Of a stretch of DNA of 64,000 bases, positions 38,901-45,791 are shown piece by piece. The translations under genes and the position numbers were made by a program. Numbering within the stretch: position 1 is the first letter of the stretch; each line of letters starts with the position of its first letter. The notes below the pieces were generated by a model, which was not told the origin of the DNA, searched no databases, and was given only the letters and a program-made list of their open reading frames with translations. Source of the DNA: Muribaculaceae bacterium (lineage in GTDB: Bacteria > Bacteroidota > Bacteroidia > Bacteroidales > Muribaculaceae); assembly GCA_017559355.1 (NCBI GenBank), contig JAFYSL010000086.1, positions 1 through 64,000 on the forward strand, in the 5' to 3' direction.

Positions 38901-39098
38901 TTTGGTTACACATTGCCATTGGCTGTAACTCGCAAAGCTGGTATGGACAAAGTTCGTTTCTATGTATCAGCTGATAATGTATGGGTATGGTCACAACGTC
39001 AAGGTCTTGACCCACGTCAATCTATCTCTGGTGGTGCAACAAGCAGCTACTACGCTCCTATTCGCACAATCTCTGGTGGTTTGTCATTGACATTCTAA
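35901..39098 (+). CDS. SusC/RagA-family TonB-linked outer membrane protein
   Basis: A 1065-residue TonB-dependent importer of the SusC family, which forms the membrane channel beneath a SusD lid and usually imports glycans or peptides. It has a signal peptide (cleaved after CASA near residue 20). A CarboxypepD_reg-like domain follows (about residues 22-100), then LDEVMVVAYGT (TonB-box region) and the plug with RIRGISSINAGSAPLYIVDG. The barrel ends in SGGLSLTF. Codon use is very biased (GGT, AAC, CGT, TTC), like the ribosomal genes, which predicts high expression. No enzyme gene is linked, so the substrate cannot be named. Confidence 0.95.
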   Translation: MKKLFLLLVAVLSISLCASAQTRTVKGTVVYAGDQEPLPGATILPVGGGNGVATDIDGKFTLEVPSKVTMLNVSYVGMVTKQVAITSGDMRIELTNSENNLDEVMVVAYGTAKKSTYTGSAAVVKADDINKVQSSNAVNALNGKVSGVQMNNASGQPGATSPTIRIRGISSINAGSAPLYIVDGAPYDGDLNNISAQDIESMTVLKDAASNALYGSRGANGVIVITTKRGKQGDAKVSFDAKWGGNTRATQDYNTIKDPAQYYEMYYGALKGYFTNTLGMSDAAAHVQANTAMVGNGSYGLGYNVYNVPEGQFLIGTNGKLNPNATLGNVVNYKGTDYMLMPDSWMDNAYKNSLRQEYNVSVNGGTDRSSFFASVNYLDNEGIAANSDYQRFTGRMKADYQVKNWLKVGGNMSYSHFDANSLGEDGSSNSSGNIFAYATQVAPIYPLFIRDAQGNIMKDGNGFTMYDFGDGKNGGSQRMFLSGANPYITNVLDTDNYEGNAFTANGFFEVKFLKDFKFTWNSGVTVDETRQNAFTNPYYGQYASSNGMSYKYHTRSVAQNHQQLLTWGRQFGKSNVDVMIGHEYYNRDYYYLYASKTNFLDPNNIELAGGISENGSISYTTQYNTEGYFGRAQYDYDSKYFASASFRRDASSRFHPENRWGNFWSAGAAWNIAREEFMTAEWIDLLKLKASYGSQGNDNIGNYLYVNTFDIVNSNGNPAAVPSMMGNKDITWETQGNFNTGIDFGMWNGRFSGTVEYFYRKTTDMLFSFPLPPSFGYTSYYANVGDMRNQGVELELEGTPIVTRDFSWTLRANLTHYKNKITYLPEERRTMECDGVEGYSSGSYYYGEGISLYTLRMRKFAGIDENGNSLWYKNSKDEEGNDIRVTTDKYSEADYYLCGTALPDVYGGFGTTLNYKGFDLSVDFSYQIGGQVYDGDYAGFMSSPTSSSKGRNFHADLLNAWSTTNQGSDIPRFVFGDEYTASTSDRFLTDASYLSLNNINFGYTLPLAVTRKAGMDKVRFYVSADNVWVWSQRQGLDPRQSISGGATSSYYAPIRTISGGLSLTF

Positions 39099-39123
39099 AC
39101 TTAATTGTTTAAAATAAAAAAAA

Positions 39124-40767
39124 ATGCTAAATATGAAAACTAAAATATCAACATTATTTGTAGGGCTCGGTATTGCAGCATCTTCGTTGATGACAACTGG
39201 TTGTATCGAAGAAACTTTCCCTACTAGTGGTGCTACTGAGGATCAGCTTGGTGCTTCATCAAAGGCTACTGAGGCTTTGGTTTGGGCGATGCCAGCTTAT
39301 CTCAACACTCCACTTTCACTCGCCGAAGACCACTATGAGTGGGGTTACGGTGCGATGATGCACATTCGCGACGTGATGACTACTGACTTTGCTGTTGTAG
39401 CATCAGGTTATGACTGGTTTGCTCCTTGGGCAACTAACCAAGGTCAAAGCAATAACGGCCGTCGTCCTCAATATATTTGGAACTTCTATTGGAAGAGTAT
39501 TCAAACTACTAACAACCTAATCGCTGCTATTAACGAAGAAACAGCTAACCAAAATCAATTAGGTATGCTTGGTAATGGTCTTGCATTCCGTGCAATGTAT
39601 TACCTTGACATGGCTCAAATGTTTGAATTTTTGCCTAACGATGTTACTTCAGGCATTAACCCTTCAGGTAACGATGTAACTAACCTTACAGTGCCCATCG
39701 TAAAAGAAGGTATGACTGAAGCTGATGCTCGTAATAACCCTCGTGCTACTCGTGAAGAAATGGCTGAATTTATTCTTGGCGACTTGAATAAAGCAGAGCA
39801 ATATATCGCTTACTCTCCATTCAATGGCAACAAGGCTCTTCCTAACCTTGCTTGTGTATATGGTTTGAAAGCTCGTTGCTACATGTGGCTCGCTGGAGAA
39901 GGAAATTCTCCTGAATCAGCTGAATACTTCACTTTGGCTAAAGAAAACGCTCGCAAAGCTATCAACATCGGTGGCTCTCCTATGTCAAAAGATGCATGCC
40001 TAAGCACAACTAATGGTTTCAATACTCTCTCAGCTTGGATGTGGGGTTCTCAAATGGTTGCTGAAGATGACTGTGTGAAAACTGGTATTATCAACTGGAC
40101 TTCTTGGATGTCAAACGAAACAGACTTCGGTTACGCATCTGCTGGTGCATTCAATATGATTGACGCTTCTATGTACAACCGTATGTCAGACACTGACTTC
40201 CGTAAACTTATGTGGAAAGCTCCTGCTGATGGCGCTCTCGCTGGTAAAGAAGCTTGGTTGAAAGCTGACTATGCTGAAGCTACTCCAGTTTATGGTTCAT
40301 TGAAATTCCGTCCTGCTAACGGTGCATACAAAACTCCTAACGAAGGTGCTGTATCGGCTTATCCTTTGATGCGTGTTGAAGAAATGTACTTCATCGAAGC
40401 AGAAGCAGAAGCTCAACTTACTGGTAGCTCTGAACTCCTCTCAGCATTCATGACTACTTATCGCGATGCTAACTATGTATGCCGTGCTACATCTAAAGAA
40501 GAACTTATCGACGAAATCATCTTCCAAAAAGGTGTAGAACTTTGGGGTGAAGGTCATATTTTCTTCGACTACAAACGTCTTAACAAATCAGTTACTCGCG
40601 GTTATGCAGGTACTAACCACCAAGATGCATCTCGTTTCAACACTAACGGTCGCCCAGCTTGGATGAACATCAGTATCGTTATTACTGAAGAAAACAACAA
40701 CTCGGCTCTTAAAGGTTACGAAAACCCAGACCCAACAGATGCTTATACTCCTTGGGTAGGTCAATAA
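39124..40767 (+). CDS. SusD/RagB-family nutrient-binding lipoprotein
   Basis: A 547-residue outer-membrane lipoprotein that caps the SusC channel. The lipobox ends at Cys27 (SLMTTGC), followed by IEETFP. TPR-like helices are seen, for example GLKARCYMWLAGEG. The C-terminal RagB/SusD part includes LMRVEEMYFIEAEAEAQL and GVELWGEGHIFFDYKRL, both typical. It starts 25 bp after the SusC stop; a second ATG at 39133 is an alternative start. Its codon bias matches that of SusC. Confidence 0.95.
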   Translation: MLNMKTKISTLFVGLGIAASSLMTTGCIEETFPTSGATEDQLGASSKATEALVWAMPAYLNTPLSLAEDHYEWGYGAMMHIRDVMTTDFAVVASGYDWFAPWATNQGQSNNGRRPQYIWNFYWKSIQTTNNLIAAINEETANQNQLGMLGNGLAFRAMYYLDMAQMFEFLPNDVTSGINPSGNDVTNLTVPIVKEGMTEADARNNPRATREEMAEFILGDLNKAEQYIAYSPFNGNKALPNLACVYGLKARCYMWLAGEGNSPESAEYFTLAKENARKAINIGGSPMSKDACLSTTNGFNTLSAWMWGSQMVAEDDCVKTGIINWTSWMSNETDFGYASAGAFNMIDASMYNRMSDTDFRKLMWKAPADGALAGKEAWLKADYAEATPVYGSLKFRPANGAYKTPNEGAVSAYPLMRVEEMYFIEAEAEAQLTGSSELLSAFMTTYRDANYVCRATSKEELIDEIIFQKGVELWGEGHIFFDYKRLNKSVTRGYAGTNHQDASRFNTNGRPAWMNISIVITEENNNSALKGYENPDPTDAYTPWVGQ

Positions 40768-40807
40768 TATTTGAGTAAATTACTTAAATTGAAAAAAGAG
40801 AAAAATT

Positions 40808-42694
40808 ATGAAAAAAATTAATCTTATATTAGGTGCGTTGGTTTGCTTGTTTGCATTCTCTGCGTGTACCGAAGAGGTAGAATACACTCCTGCTACTCCT
40901 GATAAAGGTGTGTATTTCCCAAGCACATTGCCTACTCAAGTCAATTTGAGCATGGAAGATTCGGTTTTCAATGTGCAAATTTTACGTACTGATACAGTAG
41001 GTGAACAAACAATTGCTTTGCAAGTAGAAACTACTGATGAAGCTGGTGTATTCACTTTCCCTGAAACAGTAACATTTGCTGATGGTGCTCAAGCAGCTGA
41101 CATCACAATTGCTTACGATGCAGAAAAACTTGGTTACAACTTTGAAGATATCACACTTTCAGTTGATCCAACTTTAGCTTCTGCTTATGGTGGTAATGCT
41201 TATGCTTTCTCTGCTGGTATTCCTGAACCATGGAAATCTCTTGGTTACGCTACATTTAGTGATGCTTTCTTCTTCTATGATACTTATCAAGTAGAAGTTC
41301 AACAAAATGAGCTTAACCCAGCTCAATTCCGTCTCGTGAAACCATTCCACGAAGCTCTTAAAGTTGATGATGATGGTTATTGGGGTGGTCCTTGGGAAAA
41401 TACTGATGAATACTTGTATTTCAGCATTCTTCAAAAGAATTCTACATTTGCTGGTGAAAACATCACAAAAGATGGTCTCGTTTACTTCGAACCATTTAAC
41501 ACTGGTTGGAACAATCCTTCTTATAATGCAGAAGTACAATTGCTTCACCCTGCTCACTTCTCTGCTTTAGCAACTGAAGACAGCTGGACTTACAATGCAG
41601 TTCAAAGCTATCAAGAAAATGGTCTTCCAGCTGTAGTTCAACTCGCTCCTATGTATTACATGGACGGTGTTGGTGGTTGGAACCACACTCAAGAAGATGG
41701 TTATGTAACTATCGTATTCCCAGGTGTAGTTATTAAGGACTACTCAGTAGCTGTTGAATATGCTGGTCGCTTCACTGATCCTAAAGACAATGCATTTGCT
41801 GACTTGAACGTATCTATGGGTGCTGACGTAGCTTCTGTAAAAGTAGGTATGGCTGCTTCTGAAGATATCAATGGCGTTCTCGCTGGTATCCTAAACGGTT
41901 CAATCGAATCAGTAGAATTGACAGCTGCTGGTACAGCTCGTTTCGCTCTTGCTGATGCTGGTAAATACACAGCTGTTGCAGTCTCTTACGACGCAGAAGG
42001 TGCTCCACAAGAAGCTGCTTACACTCAATTTGAATATACTGTAGGTGCAACAACTTCAGCATGGGAAACTCTTGGTATGGCTACATATACTGATGGATTT
42101 ATTTGTAGTATGTATTTAATGACTCCAGCAACTTATGAAGTAGAAGTTCAAGCTAATAGCGAAAAACCAGGTATTTATCGTCTTGTAAATCCTTATGGAG
42201 CTGCGTTCCCATATAACGAAGCTGGCGACTGGGACACTAGCAAAGATTACTATCTTGAAATCAATGCTCAAGACCCACAAGGTGTATACATTGAGACACA
42301 ACCACTTGGTCTAGACTGGGGTTCAGGAATGTTCTATGCTTCAAGTGCATGTTACCAATTATTAGCAAACTACGACCTTGAAACAATCAAGGCTGCTGGT
42401 GGATATTGTGGTACATTGGTTGATGGTGTTATTACATTCCCACACAAGAAATTGTCTGTTTCGGATGCTCCAAGTGAAGGTTGGTACTATGCAAACTTGT
42501 TTTACGATTTAGAAACAAAAACAGTAGTTGATGGTTCAGCTCCATTTAAGGTTGTTCTCCCTTCATCTGCTTCTAAATCAAGTAAGTCAGTTAAGGCTGT
42601 TACTAACAGAGTACGTGCAGACAAAAAGAACGTAGCAGGTCAACGCTTGAAAAAAATGGATCGTCAAATTCCTCAAGCTTACAACAAGAAATAA
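40808..42694 (+). CDS. SusE/SusF-position surface lipoprotein with duplicated domain
   Basis: A 628-residue lipoprotein (lipobox Cys20, then TEEVEY) encoded where SusE/F-type glycan-binding proteins sit. About residues 25-135 look like a Calx-beta-type domain (VNLSMEDSVFNVQILRTDT). Two copies of another domain follow: one begins WKSLGYATFSDAFFFYDTY near residue 138, the other WETLGMATYTDGF near residue 418. Both continue with a YEVEVQxN...FRLVxP block. The last 40 residues are strongly basic (Lys/Arg/Ser-rich), which is unusual. Function is inferred to be ligand binding for the SusCD pair. A strong terminator follows. Confidence 0.8.
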   Translation: MKKINLILGALVCLFAFSACTEEVEYTPATPDKGVYFPSTLPTQVNLSMEDSVFNVQILRTDTVGEQTIALQVETTDEAGVFTFPETVTFADGAQAADITIAYDAEKLGYNFEDITLSVDPTLASAYGGNAYAFSAGIPEPWKSLGYATFSDAFFFYDTYQVEVQQNELNPAQFRLVKPFHEALKVDDDGYWGGPWENTDEYLYFSILQKNSTFAGENITKDGLVYFEPFNTGWNNPSYNAEVQLLHPAHFSALATEDSWTYNAVQSYQENGLPAVVQLAPMYYMDGVGGWNHTQEDGYVTIVFPGVVIKDYSVAVEYAGRFTDPKDNAFADLNVSMGADVASVKVGMAASEDINGVLAGILNGSIESVELTAAGTARFALADAGKYTAVAVSYDAEGAPQEAAYTQFEYTVGATTSAWETLGMATYTDGFICSMYLMTPATYEVEVQANSEKPGIYRLVNPYGAAFPYNEAGDWDTSKDYYLEINAQDPQGVYIETQPLGLDWGSGMFYASSACYQLLANYDLETIKAAGGYCGTLVDGVITFPHKKLSVSDAPSEGWYYANLFYDLETKTVVDGSAPFKVVLPSSASKSSKSVKAVTNRVRADKKNVAGQRLKKMDRQIPQAYNKK

Positions 42695-42717
42695 GGAATA
42701 GACAATTCAAGAAATAG

Positions 42718-42750
42718 TAAAAAGTGCGACTCATGAGTCGCACTTTTTTG
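42718..42750 (+). terminator. Terminator of the SusCDE operon
   Basis: A perfect palindromic stem AAAGTGCGACTCA / TGAGTCGCACTTT (42721-42746), extended by flanking A/T pairs and followed by Ts. The fully symmetric stem could work in both directions. Confidence 0.9.
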
Positions 42751-42800
42751 TTACAAAGAACCGAACCTTGTCAGGTTTGTTTTTTTGTGTTGAATCTTTT

Positions 42801-42855
42801 TTCGGAGATTTCACCTTTCGGCTCAATCCCCGGCTATCAAGAAAAATTCCTTCGG
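42801..42855 (-). repeat. Inverted partial copy of the 49-bp repeat
   Basis: GGCTATCAAGAAAAATTCC and the following TTCGG (42832-42855) resemble the reverse complement of the repeat core CCGAAGGACGAATTTTTGAT. Upstream TTTCGGAGATTTCA (from about 42801) resembles the reverse complement of TGAAGCTCCGAAA found after copy 1. Together with copy 1 it could fold into a long imperfect hairpin. Confidence 0.6.
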
Positions 42856-42884
42856 AATCCCCATGTACGATTCCAAACATGAAT

Positions 42885-42933
42885 TTCATTAGGCGAAGTC
42901 CGAAGGACGAATTTTTGATAGCCGTAGCATTGA
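42885..42933 (+). repeat. 49-bp direct repeat, copy 1
   Basis: Begins TTCATTAGGCGAAGTCCG and ends in the CCGTAGCATTGA segment. It differs from copy 2 at only three positions and is spaced 85 bp from it (start to start). No reading frame or transposase is associated. It has the look of a dispersed intergenic repeat (REP-like). Confidence 0.85.
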
Positions 42934-42969
42934 AGCTCCGAAAATAGTAAAAGGCTGTAAAAGCGAGGG

Positions 42970-43018
42970 TTCATTAGGCGATGTCCGAAGGACGAATTTT
43001 TGATAGCCGTAGTGTTGA
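42970..43018 (+). repeat. 49-bp direct repeat, copy 2
   Basis: Second copy, beginning TTCATTAGGCGATGTCCG and ending CCGTAGTGTTGA. It lies about 100 bp upstream of the promoter of the DUF4494 gene. The following stretch (43080-43120) is a C/T-rich tract. Confidence 0.85.
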
Positions 43019-43121
43019 GGGTATAGTTCGAAACCTACGGAAAAGAAATTCACCCATCCACCCACGAGCCTGGAAGGTTCTCTTTTTCCTCTTTCCTTTT
43101 TCCTCTTTCCTCTTTTTTTTC

Positions 43122-43129
43122 TATCTTTG
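43122..43129 (+). promoter_or_regulatory. Putative -7 box for DUF4494-yggS unit
   Basis: TATCTTTG matches TAnnTTTG exactly and sits 36 bp before the chosen ATG. A C/T-rich tract precedes it and no TTTG -33 box is seen. It overlaps an upstream in-frame ATG (43127), which rules that start out. Confidence 0.6.
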
Positions 43130-43165
43130 TGGAAATGTTTAATCAAAAATATAAATAATAAATTT

Positions 43166-43597
43166 ATGGCAAACTGGTTTGAATGTAAAGCTCAATACGA
43201 TAAGATGATGGAGAATGGTTCAACAAAGAAAGTTACTGAACCATACATGGTAGATGCACTCTCATTTACTGAGGCAGAGGCTCGTATTATTGAAGAAATG
43301 ACTCCATTTGTGTCGGGAGTATTGACTGTAGCTGCAGTGAAAAAAACTAAAATTTCAGAAATATTTTGGGATGACAGTGCCGACAAATGGTATCTCGTGA
43401 AGGCTGCATTTATCACTATTGATGAGAAATCGGCTAAAGAGAAAAAGCAAGTAGTGCATTATCTTGTTGCTGGTAGCGACTTTAAGGGAGCTTACGATAA
43501 TTTCAAAGAGGGAATGAGTGGCACTTTGGCTGATTTTGATATTGTGTCAATCAACGAAACATCGATTATGGATGTTTATAAAGCAAAACTTGGCTAA
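43166..43597 (+). CDS. DUF4494 domain-containing protein
   Basis: A small protein of 143 residues from the ATG at 43166 (MANWFECKAQYDKMMENG). It has no signal peptide or membrane segment. The DUF4494 family is found in Bacteroidetes and its function is unknown. Conserved-looking segments are TEPYMVDALSFTEAEARI and DDSADKWYLVKAAFITIDE. It lies 45 bp upstream of yggS and is probably co-transcribed with it. Confidence 0.88.
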   Translation: MANWFECKAQYDKMMENGSTKKVTEPYMVDALSFTEAEARIIEEMTPFVSGVLTVAAVKKTKISEIFWDDSADKWYLVKAAFITIDEKSAKEKKQVVHYLVAGSDFKGAYDNFKEGMSGTLADFDIVSINETSIMDVYKAKLG

Positions 43598-43642
43598 TTA
43601 TAATTAAAGATATAGCGATTATAGGGCTTGGCTACTATAGAT

Positions 43643-44308
43643 ATGAATGTTGGCAATAACATATTAAAGGTGCGTGCAACGATTCCACAAGGAGTGGAGT
43701 TGGTAGCAGTGTCGAAGTTTCATCCCAATGAGGCTCTAATGGAGGCTTATGAGGTGGGACAGCGAGTATTTGGCGAGAGCCGTGCCACTGAACTGGTCGC
43801 TAAGGCCAAATCGCTTCCCGACGATATTCAATGGCATTTTATTGGTCATCTTCAAACCAATAAAGTGAGAATGATTATGCCTTATGTGTCGCTTATTCAT
43901 AGCGTTGATTCCGAGCGATTATTGCTTTTGATTGATGCCGAGGCAAAGCGTATAAATCGCACTATTGATGTGCTATTGCAGGTGCATGTGGCTGAGGAGG
44001 AGACTAAATTTGGTTTTTCGCTCGAGGAGTTGTTGCAATTGGTCGAATCGGGGGTGATTGACTCACTTGAAAATGTGCGTGTGGTGGGTGTAATGGGTAT
44101 GGCAACCAACACCGACGATGAAATGCGCATAAATGCCGATTTTGAAGCTATTGCACAAACATATCAACAAACTCGCACGTTGTTAAAAAATAATGATGCA
44201 TTTACTCAAATAAGTATGGGCATGAGCGATGACTATTTGATAGCTATCGAAAAGGGTAGCACGATGGTAAGAATTGGCTCAACAATTTTTGGATATCGAC
44301 AATATTAA
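43643..44308 (+). CDS. yggS: YggS-family PLP homeostasis protein
   Basis: PLP-binding alanine-racemase-fold protein that buffers pyridoxal phosphate and affects amino acid balance; no enzymatic activity is known. It has 221 residues from the ATG at 43643 (MNVGNNILKVRATIPQGVEL). An in-frame TTG 15 bp upstream is rejected. The PLP lysine is in LVAVSKFHP. WHFIGHLQTNK and SMGMSDDYLIAIEKGSTMVRIG are the usual signatures, with IGxxIFG at the end. It is followed 28 bp later by a sugar transporter gene. Confidence 0.93.
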   Translation: MNVGNNILKVRATIPQGVELVAVSKFHPNEALMEAYEVGQRVFGESRATELVAKAKSLPDDIQWHFIGHLQTNKVRMIMPYVSLIHSVDSERLLLLIDAEAKRINRTIDVLLQVHVAEEETKFGFSLEELLQLVESGVIDSLENVRVVGVMGMATNTDDEMRINADFEAIAQTYQQTRTLLKNNDAFTQISMGMSDDYLIAIEKGSTMVRIGSTIFGYRQY

Positions 44309-44336
44309 TACAGAAAATAACCTCAAATTTAAAGAT

Positions 44337-45632
44337 ATGGAAACAAAAAAAGCAAAAGGGAATATAGTGGCGATTATCGCGATGTTTTTCCTATTTGGTA
44401 TGATTTCGTTTGTTACGAACTTGGCGTCGCCTATGGGTGACATTCTTAAAAGTCAATTTAATATCCCCAACTGGCAAGGTACTCTTGGTGTATTTGCCAA
44501 TTTTATTGCATATGCAGTGATGGGTATTCCGTCGGGTGCATTACTTCAAAAATTAGGGTATAAAAAAACTGCTCTTCTCGCAATAGCTGTGGGCTTTGTG
44601 GGTGTTGCAATTCAAACTGCATCGGGGTATGTGGGCAGCTTTGCAGTGTATCTATTGGGTGCATTTGTAGCAGGGTTCTCAATGTGTATGCTTAATACTG
44701 TAGTTAATCCTATGCTCAACAATCTTGGCGGCGGTGGCAAAAAAGGTAATCAATTAATCCAATTGGGTGGTTCTTGCAACTCTTTGGCTGGTACTGCAGT
44801 GATTATAATGACTGGTATTTTGATCCCATCTATTGCTAAGGCTCAAATTAGTGATGTATTCCCATTGATGTATGCTGCACTGGGTATTTTTGCTTTTGCG
44901 TTTGTTGTGATATTATTGTCGTCAATTCCTGAAATAAACCAAGAAGCATCTGTAAAACAAGAGAAATCAAAGGTGGGACCAATGTCGTTCCGTCACTTTG
45001 TTCTTGGTGCAATTGGTATTTTTGTATATGTTGGAGTAGAAGTAGGAATTCCTAATGTGTTGCAAAAATGGTTGCAAAACGACACATTGAACGTGTTACA
45101 AGTTGCCGAGGGAGCAGAGGCAATAGCTGCATCGGTGGCGGCTACATATTGGTTCTTGATGTTGATTGGTCGTCTTGTAGGAGCTGCTGTAGGAGCAAAA
45201 GTATCGGCTAAATCAATGTTGTCAACAGTGTCATTTACGGGAATCTTATTGGTGCTTGGAGCGATATTTGCATCGACCGATACATTTGTGTCAATGCCAG
45301 TGTTTAAGAATAGTGCCGATGGGTTATTCGGTTTGGTAAATGTGCCAGTGAATGCAATGTTGTTGGTACTTGTGGGATTGTGTACCTCAGTGATGTGGGG
45401 TGGCATTTTCAATCTTGCAGTAGAAGGATTGGGAAAATATACAGAGCGTGCATCGGGTATCTTTATGGCCATGGTGTGTGGTGGTGGTATTCTTCCATTG
45501 TTGCAAAATGCCGTAGTTGATATGCAAGGTGGCGTAGGCTATCAAGCAAGCTACTGGGTGGTTGTTGCAGGCTTGGGATATTTGCTATTCTATGCTCTTG
45601 TGGGTTCGAAACCAAAATCGATTGAAAAATAA
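44337..45632 (+). CDS. FucP/GluP-like sugar MFS transporter
   Basis: A 431-residue major-facilitator protein with about 12 membrane segments, resembling the fucose/glucose-galactose:proton symporter (FHS) group. The start at 44337 (METKKAKGNIVAI) is chosen over an upstream in-frame TTG. Family-like features are MFFLFGMISFVTNLASPM in helix 1, GSCNSLAGTAVI in the middle and the late AVEGLGKYTERASG. It is encoded just upstream of transketolase, though a terminator separates the two. The sugar cannot be told. Confidence 0.88.
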   Translation: METKKAKGNIVAIIAMFFLFGMISFVTNLASPMGDILKSQFNIPNWQGTLGVFANFIAYAVMGIPSGALLQKLGYKKTALLAIAVGFVGVAIQTASGYVGSFAVYLLGAFVAGFSMCMLNTVVNPMLNNLGGGGKKGNQLIQLGGSCNSLAGTAVIIMTGILIPSIAKAQISDVFPLMYAALGIFAFAFVVILLSSIPEINQEASVKQEKSKVGPMSFRHFVLGAIGIFVYVGVEVGIPNVLQKWLQNDTLNVLQVAEGAEAIAASVAATYWFLMLIGRLVGAAVGAKVSAKSMLSTVSFTGILLVLGAIFASTDTFVSMPVFKNSADGLFGLVNVPVNAMLLVLVGLCTSVMWGGIFNLAVEGLGKYTERASGIFMAMVCGGGILPLLQNAVVDMQGGVGYQASYWVVVAGLGYLLFYALVGSKPKSIEK

Positions 45633-45646
45633 CTAAAAATAAAGAA

Positions 45647-45680
45647 GATGCGAGTGCTTTAGACGCTCGCATCGTTTTTT
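45647..45680 (+). terminator. Terminator after the sugar transporter
   Basis: Stem GATGCGAGTG (45647-45656) with CGCTCGCATC (45664-45673), 7-nt loop, followed by GTTTTTT. Confidence 0.9.
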
Positions 45681-45712
45681 ATATACATTTTTTAGACTTT
45701 TATGTGGCGAAA

Positions 45713-45744
45713 TTTGCCAAAGTGAGAGTTTTGTAGTACTTTCG
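45713..45744 (+). promoter_or_regulatory. Putative promoter of transketolase gene
   Basis: TTTG (45713-45716), 20 bp, then TACTTTCG (45737-45744), one mismatch to TAnnTTTG. The 5' UTR would be about 40 nt. Confidence 0.6.
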
Positions 45745-45791
45745 TAAACTAATAAATAAAATTATTAAATTAAGATATAATTTATACAAAT

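Noticed and set aside
42885..43018. Insertion sequence ends
   Set aside because: The two 49-bp copies are direct repeats only 36 bp apart with no transposase or target duplication between or around them.
43127..43165. Upstream in-frame ATG for the DUF4494 protein
   Set aside because: It overlaps the -7 box at 43122-43129, so it would lie before the transcription start; the ATG at 43166 gives the expected N-terminus.
44274..44336. N-terminal extension of the sugar transporter from a TTG
   Set aside because: It would overlap yggS and add a polar segment before helix 1; the ATG at 44337 fits the family.
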